A stretch of DNA of 64,000 bases. Source: Paragonimus skrjabini miyazakii (lineage: Eukaryota > Platyhelminthes > Trematoda > Plagiorchiida > Troglotrematidae). Position 1 is the first letter of the stretch. The number at the start of each line of letters is the position of its first letter. Both the position numbers and the translations under genes were made by a program. Below the pieces are notes generated by a model. It saw only the letters and a list, made by a program, of their open reading frames with translations. It ran no database searches and was not told the DNA's origin. Positions 24,237-33,700 of this stretch are shown here, piece after piece. The stretch spans positions 217,264 through 281,263 of the forward strand of contig JTDE01000232.1 in NCBI GenBank assembly GCA_014338405.1, read 5' to 3'.

Positions 24237-24281
24237 GCACTAGACTCGAGTTTCGCTCTCATTAGAGCTCATCAGTAGTGC
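24237..24281 (-). ncRNA. hammerhead ribozyme, copy B (best copy)
   Basis: On the minus strand: stem I GCACTA, core CTGATGA, stem II GCTCT and AGAGC (five Watson-Crick pairs) with loop AATG, core GAAA, CTCGAG, cleavage triplet GTC, stem I TAGTGC. Every invariant hammerhead position is present and stems I and II are fully paired. Stem III would have a single C-G pair beyond the conserved A-U if formed within one molecule, but ACTCGAGT is self-complementary, so two molecules can share an 8-bp stem III. Predicted cleavage falls between the C of GTC and the T of TAGTGC. Confidence 0.85.
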
Positions 24282-24289
24282 ATATCATC

Positions 24290-24361
24290 GCCACAGCCGG
24301 GACTTGAACCACGGACACGCTGTTCATGAGGTAACCGTGTTTACCACTGCGTCATTGACCT
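24290..24361 (-). promoter_or_regulatory. tRNA-like internal Pol III promoter (A box and B box)
   Basis: On the minus strand TGACGCAGTGG (24344-24354) resembles an A box with one mismatch at its third base, and GGTTCAAGTCC (24300-24310) is a perfect B box. They are 33 nt apart, the normal tRNA spacing. A CAT triplet sits in the expected anticodon region, but the anticodon and acceptor stems do not pair well, so this is a tRNA-derived promoter and not a tRNA gene. The ribozyme starts about 20 nt downstream of the B box. Confidence 0.65.
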
Positions 24362-24593
24362 CACGTTAGGCACGACCGAATTATCATATGTGAACGCTCA
24401 ACCGCTTTCGCTTGTGAGTAATGATCAGGTTGCCCGATCGTCTTGAAGTGGAGACACAGTTACTGTCCTGTTAACTCCAATCGATAACCCCGCGATTAGG
24501 ACTTCCCAGACAGGTCGGAATCTCCGATCTCATTAAACCTGCTCGGCGATATTCTGGATTACTCATGAGTAATCGAGGATTTTTTTTCAATTT

Positions 24594-24750
24594 GAGGATA
24601 TGCACTACCGACGAGCTCTAATGAGAGCGAAACTCGAGTCTAGTGCTTCTTTTCGAAAGGGGCCGACTGGAAAGTCTATGGGAATGCGACAGCTACGATC
24701 AGTTGTGGGTGATGTTCAAATTGAAATAAACCAAATCCCCGACTGCTCAT
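24594..24750 (+). mobile_element. hammerhead repeat, copy C, 5'-truncated
   Basis: Starts at GAGGATATGCAC, lacking the 5' region and the tRNA-like head, and runs through the ribozyme region to the tail end CCCCGACTGCTCAT. The tail shares GGGGCCGACTGGAAAGTCTA and GTCTATGGGAATGCGACAGC with other copies. Confidence 0.8.
24602..24646 (+). ncRNA. hammerhead ribozyme, copy C, core mutated
   Basis: Same layout as the copy in the opposite strand at 24237-24281, with intact stem II, GAAA, ACTCGAGT and the GTC triplet. The core box reads CCGACGA in place of CTGACGA, so the invariant U of the box is lost, and I expect little or no cleavage. Confidence 0.75.
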
Positions 24751-24762
24751 CAGTGGTTTAAT

Positions 24763-24863
24763 GTGTGCACTGTATAAAAATAAACTACATATCAACTTAC
24801 ACTTTTGACCTGTTTTTGTTGAGGAAGTAATTCGAAGGTGCTCAGTGTTTAAGTTGCCGGTAG
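24763..24863. other. short spacer, nothing recognised
   Basis: AT-rich sequence between the hammerhead pair and the end of the R2-like fragment. Confidence 0.4.
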
Positions 24864-25730
24864 CTATCGGTTGTGTTTATAAATAACCGCCACTCTTGCA
24901 TATACGTTGGATTTCTTAAAATCTGCTTTGAAGACAGTGATTATTTGAAGTTTTGAACAGTTCTTTCCCCTCAAACGATTGACTAACACAGTTGGAACAC
25001 GAAAACTGGCAGATGTAAGTATATCGTATTGACTCGTCAGTACCAAATATGCAATGACATGAAACGGTTTTTCATATCGAACAGATAGTGGTGGGTGGGA
25101 TGGATAATCATTCAATGAGTTATCAAAAATCACTAAGTCCAAGATAGTGTCAAGTTCACAAACAACTGTTTCTTAACACAGATTCTGATTGCGACAGCCT
25201 CAGCAAACCGCAAAAATCTCAGATTTGAATAAATTCTGAATGCACAAGCTGTGTGGACAACATGGCCAGAGTCAGGACGTGTCTTGCGACTGCGGACACT
25301 GATGTGAATGCATTGGGTGTTCGAGTGGCTCAAATTCAAAACAATCTCAAGCAAACTATCTTGCAAATGTTCCAGTCTACTTACCATCGTGTCTGTCGAA
25401 TGAGTCAATATTATCTTAACGTCCGCATGTGCCAGATTGTCCAATTTGACGTCCGGTGTATTTAAGGCAAAGTCAAAATCAAAAGAGGATGAAATAGATT
25501 AATCCAAGGCCACTACAAACAGTAACGGGGATAGAGGGGGTCCTTAACAAACATCACTTTTGGAGAAAATTCACAGCCTTCGAAATGAGATTTGCTGGAC
25601 TTGTAAACTAAACGTAGGTACTTAATCAACATCAAAGGTATACCTTGGGTAATAGCTATTATTATTTAATGACCATTGGATATACGGTCGAAAACCTTAG
25701 ACATATCAATGTATGCGCGAACAATCGCAT
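24864..25730 (-). pseudogene. R2-like non-LTR retrotransposon reverse transcriptase, broken
   Basis: Read on the minus strand. YIDMSKVFDRISNGH (about 25669-25716) is the motif A region. It is followed by FEGCEFSPKV and, after a frameshift, GPPLSPLLFVVALD (about 25500-25542), where R2-clade enzymes have GDPLSPLLF. One frame then continues through a single stop into LDNLAHADVKIIL (motif C; the second aspartate is valine) and STDTMVSRLEHLQDSLLEI. After another frameshift, LDLVIFDNSLND and HPPLSVRYEKPFHVIAYLV fit the region after the palm. The spacing agrees with an R2-type polymerase. The upstream part, including any zinc fingers, would lie towards the assembly gap and was not found. Confidence 0.65.
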
Positions 25731-25922
25731 TGAACTGTATGAGAATATCGAAGTGAGCTATAAAGAACGGTCGTCACCTCAAGTTTTCTATCTAGCTGTA
25801 GGAAACCAAACTGCTACCCACCAGGGAGGAACGAAGGAACCCAGCGATTGAATGCGACCATTTTTATGAAAGCACCTTGTGACTACCAAACAAAATGAGT
25901 ATGTAATTCAGATGGCGTAAGT

Positions 25923-25939
25923 GGGGGGGGGGGGGGGGG
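25923..25939 (+). repeat. poly-G tract, 17 G
   Basis: Seventeen consecutive G, 29 bases before the run of Ns. Such tracts can fold into G-quadruplexes and stop sequencing enzymes, so this may be why the assembly breaks here. Confidence 0.95.
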
Positions 25940-25968
25940 TACGAATGGCAGGGTACACCTGTGGAGAA

Positions 25969-26068
25969 NNNNNNNNNNNNNNNNNNNNNNNNNNNNNNNN
26001 NNNNNNNNNNNNNNNNNNNNNNNNNNNNNNNNNNNNNNNNNNNNNNNNNNNNNNNNNNNNNNNNNNNN
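25969..26068. other. assembly gap, exactly 100 N
   Basis: One hundred Ns, the usual placeholder for a gap of unknown size. Sequence on the two sides should not be assumed to be contiguous at this spacing. Confidence 0.98.
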
Positions 26069-27170
26069 TAAATTATCAGACGCTGTCGGTGTTTTAGCTT
26101 GAAAATGGGTTAATTCAGTGTGTGTGTGAGAGATGGTCGGACCCGGGTACAGACCCTTCAAGAACCCAGGTTACCTTGGTGATTTCAGCTTCGGAGATTT
26201 GTACATTCTGATCCCACACAGATATGTGACTAATTTCAAACAGCAGTCAAGATTTCACAGGGAGGATTTTATGCCGTAATGGATTAGACAGTCGAATACC
26301 AAAACCGAAACCAAAAATTATGAGAACTTTGATTATAACTGTAGTTTCAGCGTCGACACAGATTGTTTCTGAACACAGAAGGGATTGTGATACTTAATAG
26401 CCAACACACCATCAAAGTGGAGGATGTTTCCGGGTGATCCAAAAAATCATAGAGAATGCTTCCAGGACCTTGACTGCGTGTCCTATTTGGATTATATGCA
26501 GCTTAAATGATTATGCTGGGTGCCAACCGTCAGCATCTGTACAAGTACCTGGCGTTCCTAACCGAGTTTCCGGTCATTTGGGGTCATGCTCCTTGGTGCA
26601 AGCAATTAGTTGTTGGTTTATCCCCACTGAATACCTCAGAGTGTAGTTACACCAACAATTGAATAAAAAAGGGATGTGACAGTCGTGGACTGTTAGCTCA
26701 TAGCCGAGAGGACCGGTAGAGATCTGATTCGCCGTGCTATACTCATATGTCATCAAGTTTTGTTTTGAAAAGTTTTAGGTTTGTCAAGGTCAGGTGAAAA
26801 GTTAGCTGGATAAATCCACGATTATGCAGGATAATTACTGTGCGCAAAACTTTTATGAATTTACGATTCCAGTCTCTGCGAAATTCGTATTTAAGAAGCG
26901 GGCACGGTGGGATCCAAAGTTTTCTTCCTTCACTTGGACCATCGTGTGCCTTCCATAGGCCTTACAGAGATTTGCGTATGCCATAGATTCCACGGTGCCT
27001 TTAAGGATTGGGCTTGGAGAGTGACCATCTAGAGGGAATATACGGCTCTGTCATGAAGAAGACCTGTATTGACCGCATTGTCTCGGTGGCAGCTTGGAGA
27101 ACGTCCCTATGTTGTTGGATCCTATTGCAGTGAGTGGTGGGACAAGACTGCATTATTCGTACAACAGTCA
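26069..27170. other. non-coding, nothing recognised
   Basis: Could contain decayed R2 upstream sequence or decayed integrase of the Gypsy fragment that follows on the minus strand, but no motif was readable. Confidence 0.35.
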
Positions 27171-27174
27171 AAAC

Positions 27175-27630
27175 TGCACTACACTGTCGCCAAGGCGTTG
27201 ACCTTTTTGGACAGCGGCGAAATCTGATAAATAGTACAGTGGTACGTAACTTAATGGCGCAGACACAGAGATTGGAGACAACTCTGTCCGAATTCTGGGG
27301 ACACCTGTGATTTAAAGACACAGAGAGGCGTAACACACATCTGCACTGTAATCTGCTTTTCAAGGGGATTTTCTCTTAACCACACAGCTTATTCTTACTG
27401 CGGAAGATCCCGCTGCCTTCTGCCACATGTTTTAAGGTTAGGCGGTAGAAGAGTTTGTTGTGAATGCTCACTACGGATCACTAGACTGGAAGGTTCTGTG
27501 GGCATAAATCTCAATCTGAGTACGTTATATTGCTGAAAGGTACGCTGGACCAGAGGTAGGGTAGAATGCACTTACTGCTTCTTCAGACAGTCGGAGCTTC
27601 GCTGCGGAGTATTGTTTTGGCTATGGTGTT
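27175..27630 (-). pseudogene. Gypsy-type LTR element, RNase H to integrase linker (probable)
   Basis: On the minus strand KLRLSEEAVSAF (27564-27599) is followed at the right distance by AYLSAI, one stop, and RTQIE (27510-27524). This is the spacing seen in the RNase H domain of Gypsy polyproteins, where a KLR..EE..SAF block precedes AYLAI and the TDHKPL region. About 70 codons further on, RIRTELSPIS and DFAAVQKGQRLGD fit the linker that leads to integrase. Several stops interrupt it. A plus/minus shadow frame of 120 codons at 27001-27363 overlaps and has no meaning I can see. Confidence 0.45.
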
Positions 27631-30440
27631 TGAAGACTGTGGCTACCTCTTACTCACCGCTGTTAGTACCACATGATATATTAAGTGAAGGATTAGTTGT
27701 TAACAGAGAATCTATTTCCACTGTTTTGATTATATGGATGCCCAGATTACCCAATCAGTCATCCATTTAGGTCTGTGGTGGTTGTCGTTGGAAGTTTGTA
27801 CCTTCAGCCGAAGGGTAGACCTAGTACATTCTATGATAAAGCTGATACTGAGGAGAATAAAACTATTGACGATGATGAAAAACCGGGTTAACTAGCACAG
27901 TTGGATTCTCATATTCTTCGTTCACAGTATTTTGGGCAGTCCTTGGTCGATCAGACTCACCTAAGGCCGCTTTAGAGAATCCGTCGAGTTGGCTATTAGG
28001 GTAACAATATCCGAATAGGTCAGTTAGTCAAGGCAAGTTTCACAGGTTCAAAAATTCAGATAGGAGTTGATGGAGAGTAAAAGAAGATACATGGGCACCA
28101 AACTGAATTAAAATGTAGACAGGTTGTCCTTGTGTCACAGTCTCTAACGGTGTGAAAGGAATGGGTTTTCAAAGAAAGTAATGTCTGTTAGGTAACTGTT
28201 GTGATGGTATTGTTATAAGATGGATAAACCATAGTATAGATAGTACAAAGATAAAGTTACAGAGGACAAAATCAACAGTTTGAGAAATATCAACGTCTTC
28301 AACTGATAATGTTTTATCGTTAGGGTTGGCTTAACAAAAAGTTTTCTGAAGAATACAAGAGCTTTTAGGACAATCGTTATGACCAAAGACAACAAGCTGT
28401 TTTCATTTGTTCGGAAAATGGACAGGAGTAATGGAACTACACCGAGAGCTAGACGTGACGCATGAAAATCAGATTCAAGAATGAAGGCCGTTGAACGACA
28501 TTTAAGTTTCTATTGCGGAGAAAAAATCAAAGGTGACAGAAAGGGAGATCGGACGACATTTTGTAAAGCAGATTAGAGTCTGGCGGTCTGGGCCTGGTCT
28601 AGAACCTTCGGAGTGGCCTAATACTTTAGACATCCCAGAAGAGAATGACAAATACTAAAGTCAAACGTTCTTTGAGAAGACATTATTTGCGTAGCGCATC
28701 GTTGATATGGTCACCACTAGAGGTGGTAGGCCAACAACTTTCAAAGCCGTCGGAGTTGAAGTCTATGCCGGGATAGACCTTTAAGCATCGCGCATCACGT
28801 AAGTTGTAGGTAGAATCTTTATGATGCTTTTTGTAAATTTCAGACTACAATCCACCCGATTCTTCAGGTTTGTATTTTTTTGCTATTGTACAATGTTTGA
28901 TAATGTCATGGTTACTATGTTAATTGTCACGCTGTTGACAGCCTATCAGCATACAGTCAGTTTAGTTTCTGCTTTATTGGGCTGGTGTGAACTGTTTCAT
29001 GCTGATAAGCTCAAGTGGCTAACCACTTTGATGATAGCCGGACACTTACACCTTGCCCATAGTAATCCAATCGAATTCGTTTGGACCGATTAGTGTTTAA
29101 AATAAATATTCGACTTCAGATATGAGTCTGTTGTCAACTTGGCGAAAGTTATCTGTCGTTAGTTGTGGACAGAAATTGGGAATTGCCTGAATAGCGGAAC
29201 ATTTTTTGTTATGATGAGAAGGTGAGGTTCCCTTATGAGAAGTCTGTTTAGCGATATACGGAGAGTATTGGGCTGTAACACACCTGACTAACTGAGGGTG
29301 CAATGCAGTTACTCGTAGACGGAATCTTAGCTAAGATGTAGGTGGTTGTGTCAGTGTTGCTGGACGAAAATGGTTATATTCATGAGTGTGAGACAGATTA
29401 AATGCAAACCTCGCCGGATGTGAAAGGTTAATTCAACAGTAAGGTCTACATTGAGAGGCCGGTATGAGAACTAGACTTCGGAATGGGTAGCAGATTTTAG
29501 TAGGAAACAATATTGCGTGCGATGAGACGATCTGTTATGGCGGTAGGGAGGGTTACAGTCACCATCCGAAAGCTTACTTTGTGGGAATATTGAATGTACA
29601 TTTGAGAAGCAAACAAGAATCAGTGTTATACAAGGTCAGCGGAAATTTTCGAGGTCGGTGGACGCTCCGTGAGTTGCGGTCGGTTAGAGAGGCGTCTTGA
29701 GGATTATGCAGATAATAGTGCGTTGGTCGATTGGATAGGTTAACGGCGATTACCACGAGTGATCTCAGTGTTTTACGTTCGTTGCCCAGTCGGTTTTCGA
29801 TGACGGGTGTCACTATGTCGTGATGTCAAATGTAAGAAGGTTTTTTGACAAATATTTACCCGCCATTTTTTGGCTATCGCGCTGTCATGTGGCGATGATA
29901 CTGTTTGCTGAATGTACAATAATCTTTGCATCGTTCATGCTTACAAAACAGCGTACTCCAGAGGCTACTTAGAAAGACTTCGTTTAGCGTCAATCATTGG
30001 TCTTATGAAGTTGAAAAAAGAGCGGGTTTGGCCCGGTTATCTTCTGAGGTGTATAGTGCATTGTACACTGAATGTCTTGTTTGCTTCTTGGTCAAACTTT
30101 GATTTTTTGCTTTCATTCTTTGCTCCATCTAGAATATGAAAATATGCATTCTTAAACCGAAGTGTTTCTTGCAATATATTTTTAATATAGTTTTCTTAGC
30201 TTAGATCGTACCATTTTGGCCTCTCTACTTTTATCTCCGAGAGATAAGATTTTCACTTTCCTGCTAGTCTGCAGTCTGGCTAATCAGGATTGACCGGCCG
30301 AACAAAAATGACCTTCACTCATACGCCTCCTGGTATCAGTCCTCCGAGTTTACATAAGGTACGTGATGCGTGAGTAAAACTGCAAATGGTGCAGCACAAG
30401 ACGCTTGTATTGAGTGTTATGCGCAGGCGTACTTTAGTTT
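27631..30440. other. non-coding, nothing recognised
   Basis: By eye the plus strand is G- and A-rich through part of this stretch, so the minus strand may once have been coding (for example the RT upstream of the RNase H remnant). I found no readable protease or RT motif. Confidence 0.35.
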
Positions 30441-30454
30441 TGAGCATTGTGGTA

Positions 30455-30700
30455 GGTTAACTCGAAACGGATGTCGCCGATCATGTGTGTGTTTGTAGTC
30501 CGCAAGCCGACATTTTTGGTTACGTTGGCGAAAGGATGCACTACTGAGTAGCTCTAACAAAAGCAAAACTCGATTCAAGTTCTTTTTTTCCGAAACAAAA
30601 ACATGCTGAAAGGTCTATCTGAGTGGGAAACCTATGATCGCGTGTATGTGTTATTCAGCGTGTAGTTAATCAAATCTCCGACTACTCATCGGTGATATAT
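30455..30700 (+). mobile_element. hammerhead repeat, copy E, strongly diverged
   Basis: Recognised by GGATGCACTACTGAG, ACTCGATTC, CTGAAAGGTCTAT and the tail end AATCTCCGACTACTCATC, in the same order as better copies. The head upstream of the ribozyme is poorly conserved. It shares a derived stem II (AACAAAAG) with the copy at 56.6-56.9 kb. Confidence 0.7.
30538..30582 (+). ncRNA. hammerhead ribozyme, copy E, inactive relic
   Basis: Aligned to the best copy, the core reads CTGAGTA instead of CTGANGA and CAAAA instead of CGAAA, stem II no longer pairs well, and the stem I strands (GCACTA and CAAGTT) no longer match. A relic only. Confidence 0.6.
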
Positions 30701-33700
30701 TATTGTGCCTTTGTTATAAGATTTTTATTTCGTTGCGCACACCTGCCTATTGTACAAAAACTCTTGCAATTGTTTAATGGAACCTGACATGGCCTAGAAT
30801 GAGCAGTAGTTCATTACTGACTTCAGAGTTTGAACCAGTGGATTGTCATCGTCATTAAATTTTAAGAAGTAAGCAATAAGAAAAGATATGGAAGACATGG
30901 TGTGATAAAAATCAGAGGGAGTTGCATAATTTCTCGTTCCGTTGAGCGCAGTCGTAGGAACTCAGTAACTAATGCTATTTCTGACTTGTTTATACCCAAT
31001 GGATATAGATCCTCAGCAGACACAACGGAAAACCGTCTTTATTCTATCAGTTTACAAGATCGCTGTTCAGAAATGTGTTATGTGATCTCAAAGATGCTTA
31101 AACAGTCCAACTGTCAAACACTGGTAAAGGAAACACTGCGAACGTGATGGAAATTGTTTGTAGATTGCACACAACCCCATTATGTGGTCAAACTTTAGTG
31201 ATATATCTCAGTTCACGTCTACGTAAAAGTCACGTAAGTATTTACTGGATGACACAGCAAGTAAAACCAGCACAAGGCTGTAAACGACTTCGTGATGACA
31301 GTACGGTAATTTAAAAAGAAATCGTGAAACCAAAATAGAAGCTAATTGGTGACAGTGAAGTCATAAAAAATAAAATGATCCTGTTACGTATCTGTCTTGT
31401 TAACTCAACTTCTTTCTATGCCAGCACGTGCACGTTTGTAGTACTCTAGTACTCAGAAGTAAAATCATCTGTGAAGACAAATAGCAATTCTGACCAGCAA
31501 ATGATGCTAATCAAAGAGTGAGAATATTTAAAAGTCACACAAACTGATGACGACTATGTAACGACTGACAAACTGTTTCTATGTCTGAAGCTAAAAGAGA
31601 CCACGTGAACTAATCCATCATTGCAATACACCCACATGGACAACATGCTACAACAAGCTTACGAGTGAATTAAGATACAACCAACAATAACTCTCGGTTG
31701 AAATGTTTTTAGGATTGATTATGAAATAATAACTGCAAAAACACCTGGTAAAATTTAGTGATGCCAATGAAGTTCTGATTCATGAGATTCGTCAGGCCGG
31801 TTCTAAATCTGAAACGAGGCACACCAGTTAACTTGACCATCAAGCGACTACACATCATTCTAAAATCCAACTGTTATTTTCTCGTTTTTTTGACATTTCA
31901 ATGCATTTCTCACTTTTAAGTCTATATGTGATCACAGTAAACCTGTCAAAAGATCAGAAATTGAAAAACCCATAGAAGACCTTCAGGAAATCAGGGAGGG
32001 CCACGACTCGTGGTATGCAGATGCAGAGACTTACAGCTTGTTCATGAACTGTTAGAATAGTCACCTCAGTTGGTAAAATGACTGGAACTAATGAGCACGT
32101 GATTGCCAACCATATTTCTAATTATAGACACTGCAAATCATAATCCGACTTACGTTGACTGAGGAATCAAATTTACATTTGAAAACCCATGTACACCATT
32201 TGATTCTTCCGTAGACTAGTGTCAGGGAACTTACGTAAATAAAGTCAAACAACCAATCCAAATGAATAATAGTAAGCCTTCAGATAGACACAACTAACTC
32301 AAAACCGACTACGCGACCTGCTTCATATACAGATAATCTGTATGCAACAGTTTCCTGAACTTTTGTTTTAAATTACTAGAATTTGTTGTCAGGATTTTAG
32401 TCGGAAGACAAAGACCATTGAAGGACTGACTATTGATTGTGATGCATTTTAGAAAAGTTCCTGAACTAGTTCAATGAACAGGCTACCGAGAGCTACAGTG
32501 TATTCAGAAATCACGTCCCAGTCAACGACAGTTGATTCGATTGTCATTTTGTTTGTTGATTGCCATGTTTACATGCCCACTGCTTTACGTAAATGGCCAG
32601 CTGGTCTTGACTTTTCACATGATTATATGCTTAAATCGTCTATAGAACGAGTGGCTACTGAGATGACTATTTTTTGTGGTTTTTGACAAAAGGCGGTTAG
32701 CATTCCCATTGAATAGGGAGTAGCATAACCGTGGTATTCGCGTACAGTTTTAAACAATCGCTAAGTAACCAGAAGATTGCTTGGATATAATCAGGTCCTA
32801 ACAACCAGGCGTGAGCATAACAATCTACTGCAACTGACAATTCGTAAACCAGCAGAGCAGTTAAACGGAACTAACACAGTAACGAGAGCGAAATGCCATC
32901 AATGCTGGTGACTAGAAACGGGCAGGAGGATTTCCGGGCCAGTGGCAATGACCTGAAAATATGTAGCTTTTTAAGGGGCGTAGCGATAATTAGTAGTTTA
33001 CTACATGCATATATGGGGGTCAGCTTGTTAAAGAACGACTCAACCCAATCTTGTGGTCCATCCATTCTGGTATGTAACTCAATAACCGTCGAGAATTACG
33101 CGTAGTTTTAATAATGTAATATGGTGATGGATGTCATTGGTTATGAGCTTCCCGGTATCAGTTGCTTGCAGTAGTAAAGCGAGACAGCATCTCGAGGAAT
33201 CGAATTGTTTTATGTAAGTTATGTCTCTATAAATCATGTGTGATATCTTTACCTATATGTTCTCAGTGGGCATCAGATGTCATTGTTAGTCCAAAAGAAA
33301 ATAACTTTCGCTCAGTAAATCACGCTGTGATTTGTGTACACTCAACTATCTACGATCTAATGATGTTGCCTGGATTGGTGACTGAATTATTCTACGGTCA
33401 ACCGATCACTTAAATGTCTCCTAACAATTGAAAAACAACTAAGGAACTCAAGTAAAACAAATTATGGTACAACTTTGTGACACCTTTCTCGCGCTAGCCG
33501 ATCCAGTCTTGTTAGAATCTTTGATCACAGTTCACGATCTCCCTTTGCCCATAATTCACAACCAGACTTCGAGAAAAATTGGACTGGAAAGAGAAACCTT
33601 CATTCGAAAAGCCCATTTCTGCCAGATGATGTAAGCAGTTTCTTTCTTTCTGAGAATGCCAAGGTCAGAATGTAAATTTCATAAATTCAATACTCACCGT

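Larger units (their letters stand above)
24158..24590 (-). mobile_element. hammerhead repeat, copy B (most complete unit)
   Basis: Read on the minus strand: about 35 nt that match the 3' tail of other copies (AT-rich, ending TACTCATGAGTAAT), then a roughly 200-nt 5' region starting CCAGAATATCGCCG. After this come the tRNA-like A box (24344-24354) and B box (24300-24310), the hammerhead (24237-24281) and most of the tail. The 5' region is shared with the copies at 43.7-44.2 kb and 56.6-56.9 kb. Judging from this copy plus the tail of the plus-strand copy, one unit is about 440 nt. Confidence 0.75.
24146..24762. mobile_element. inverted dimer of hammerhead repeats with 12-bp flanking repeat
   Basis: A nearly complete unit in minus orientation (about 24158-24590) faces a 5'-truncated unit in plus orientation (about 24594-24750). 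The 12-mer cagtggtttaat flanks the pair in direct orientation at 24146-24157 and 24751-24762. That is a likely target-site duplication, though its first four bases could belong to the element, because other copies also end in CTCATCAGT. The arms (about 24158-24293 and 24595-24730) are highly similar but not identical. Inverted or tandem terminal repeats are a known feature of Penelope-like insertions. Confidence 0.75.

Noticed and set aside
24290..24361. A true tRNA-Met gene on the minus strand.
   Set aside because: A and B boxes are good, but anticodon and acceptor stems do not pair, and the segment is embedded in a dispersed repeat.
25253..25465. 70-codon plus-strand frame.
   Set aside because: Shadow of the R2-like coding on the opposite strand.
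27001..27363. 120-codon minus-strand frame.
   Set aside because: It overlaps in a different frame the region read as the Gypsy RNase H-integrase linker, and has no motif of its own.
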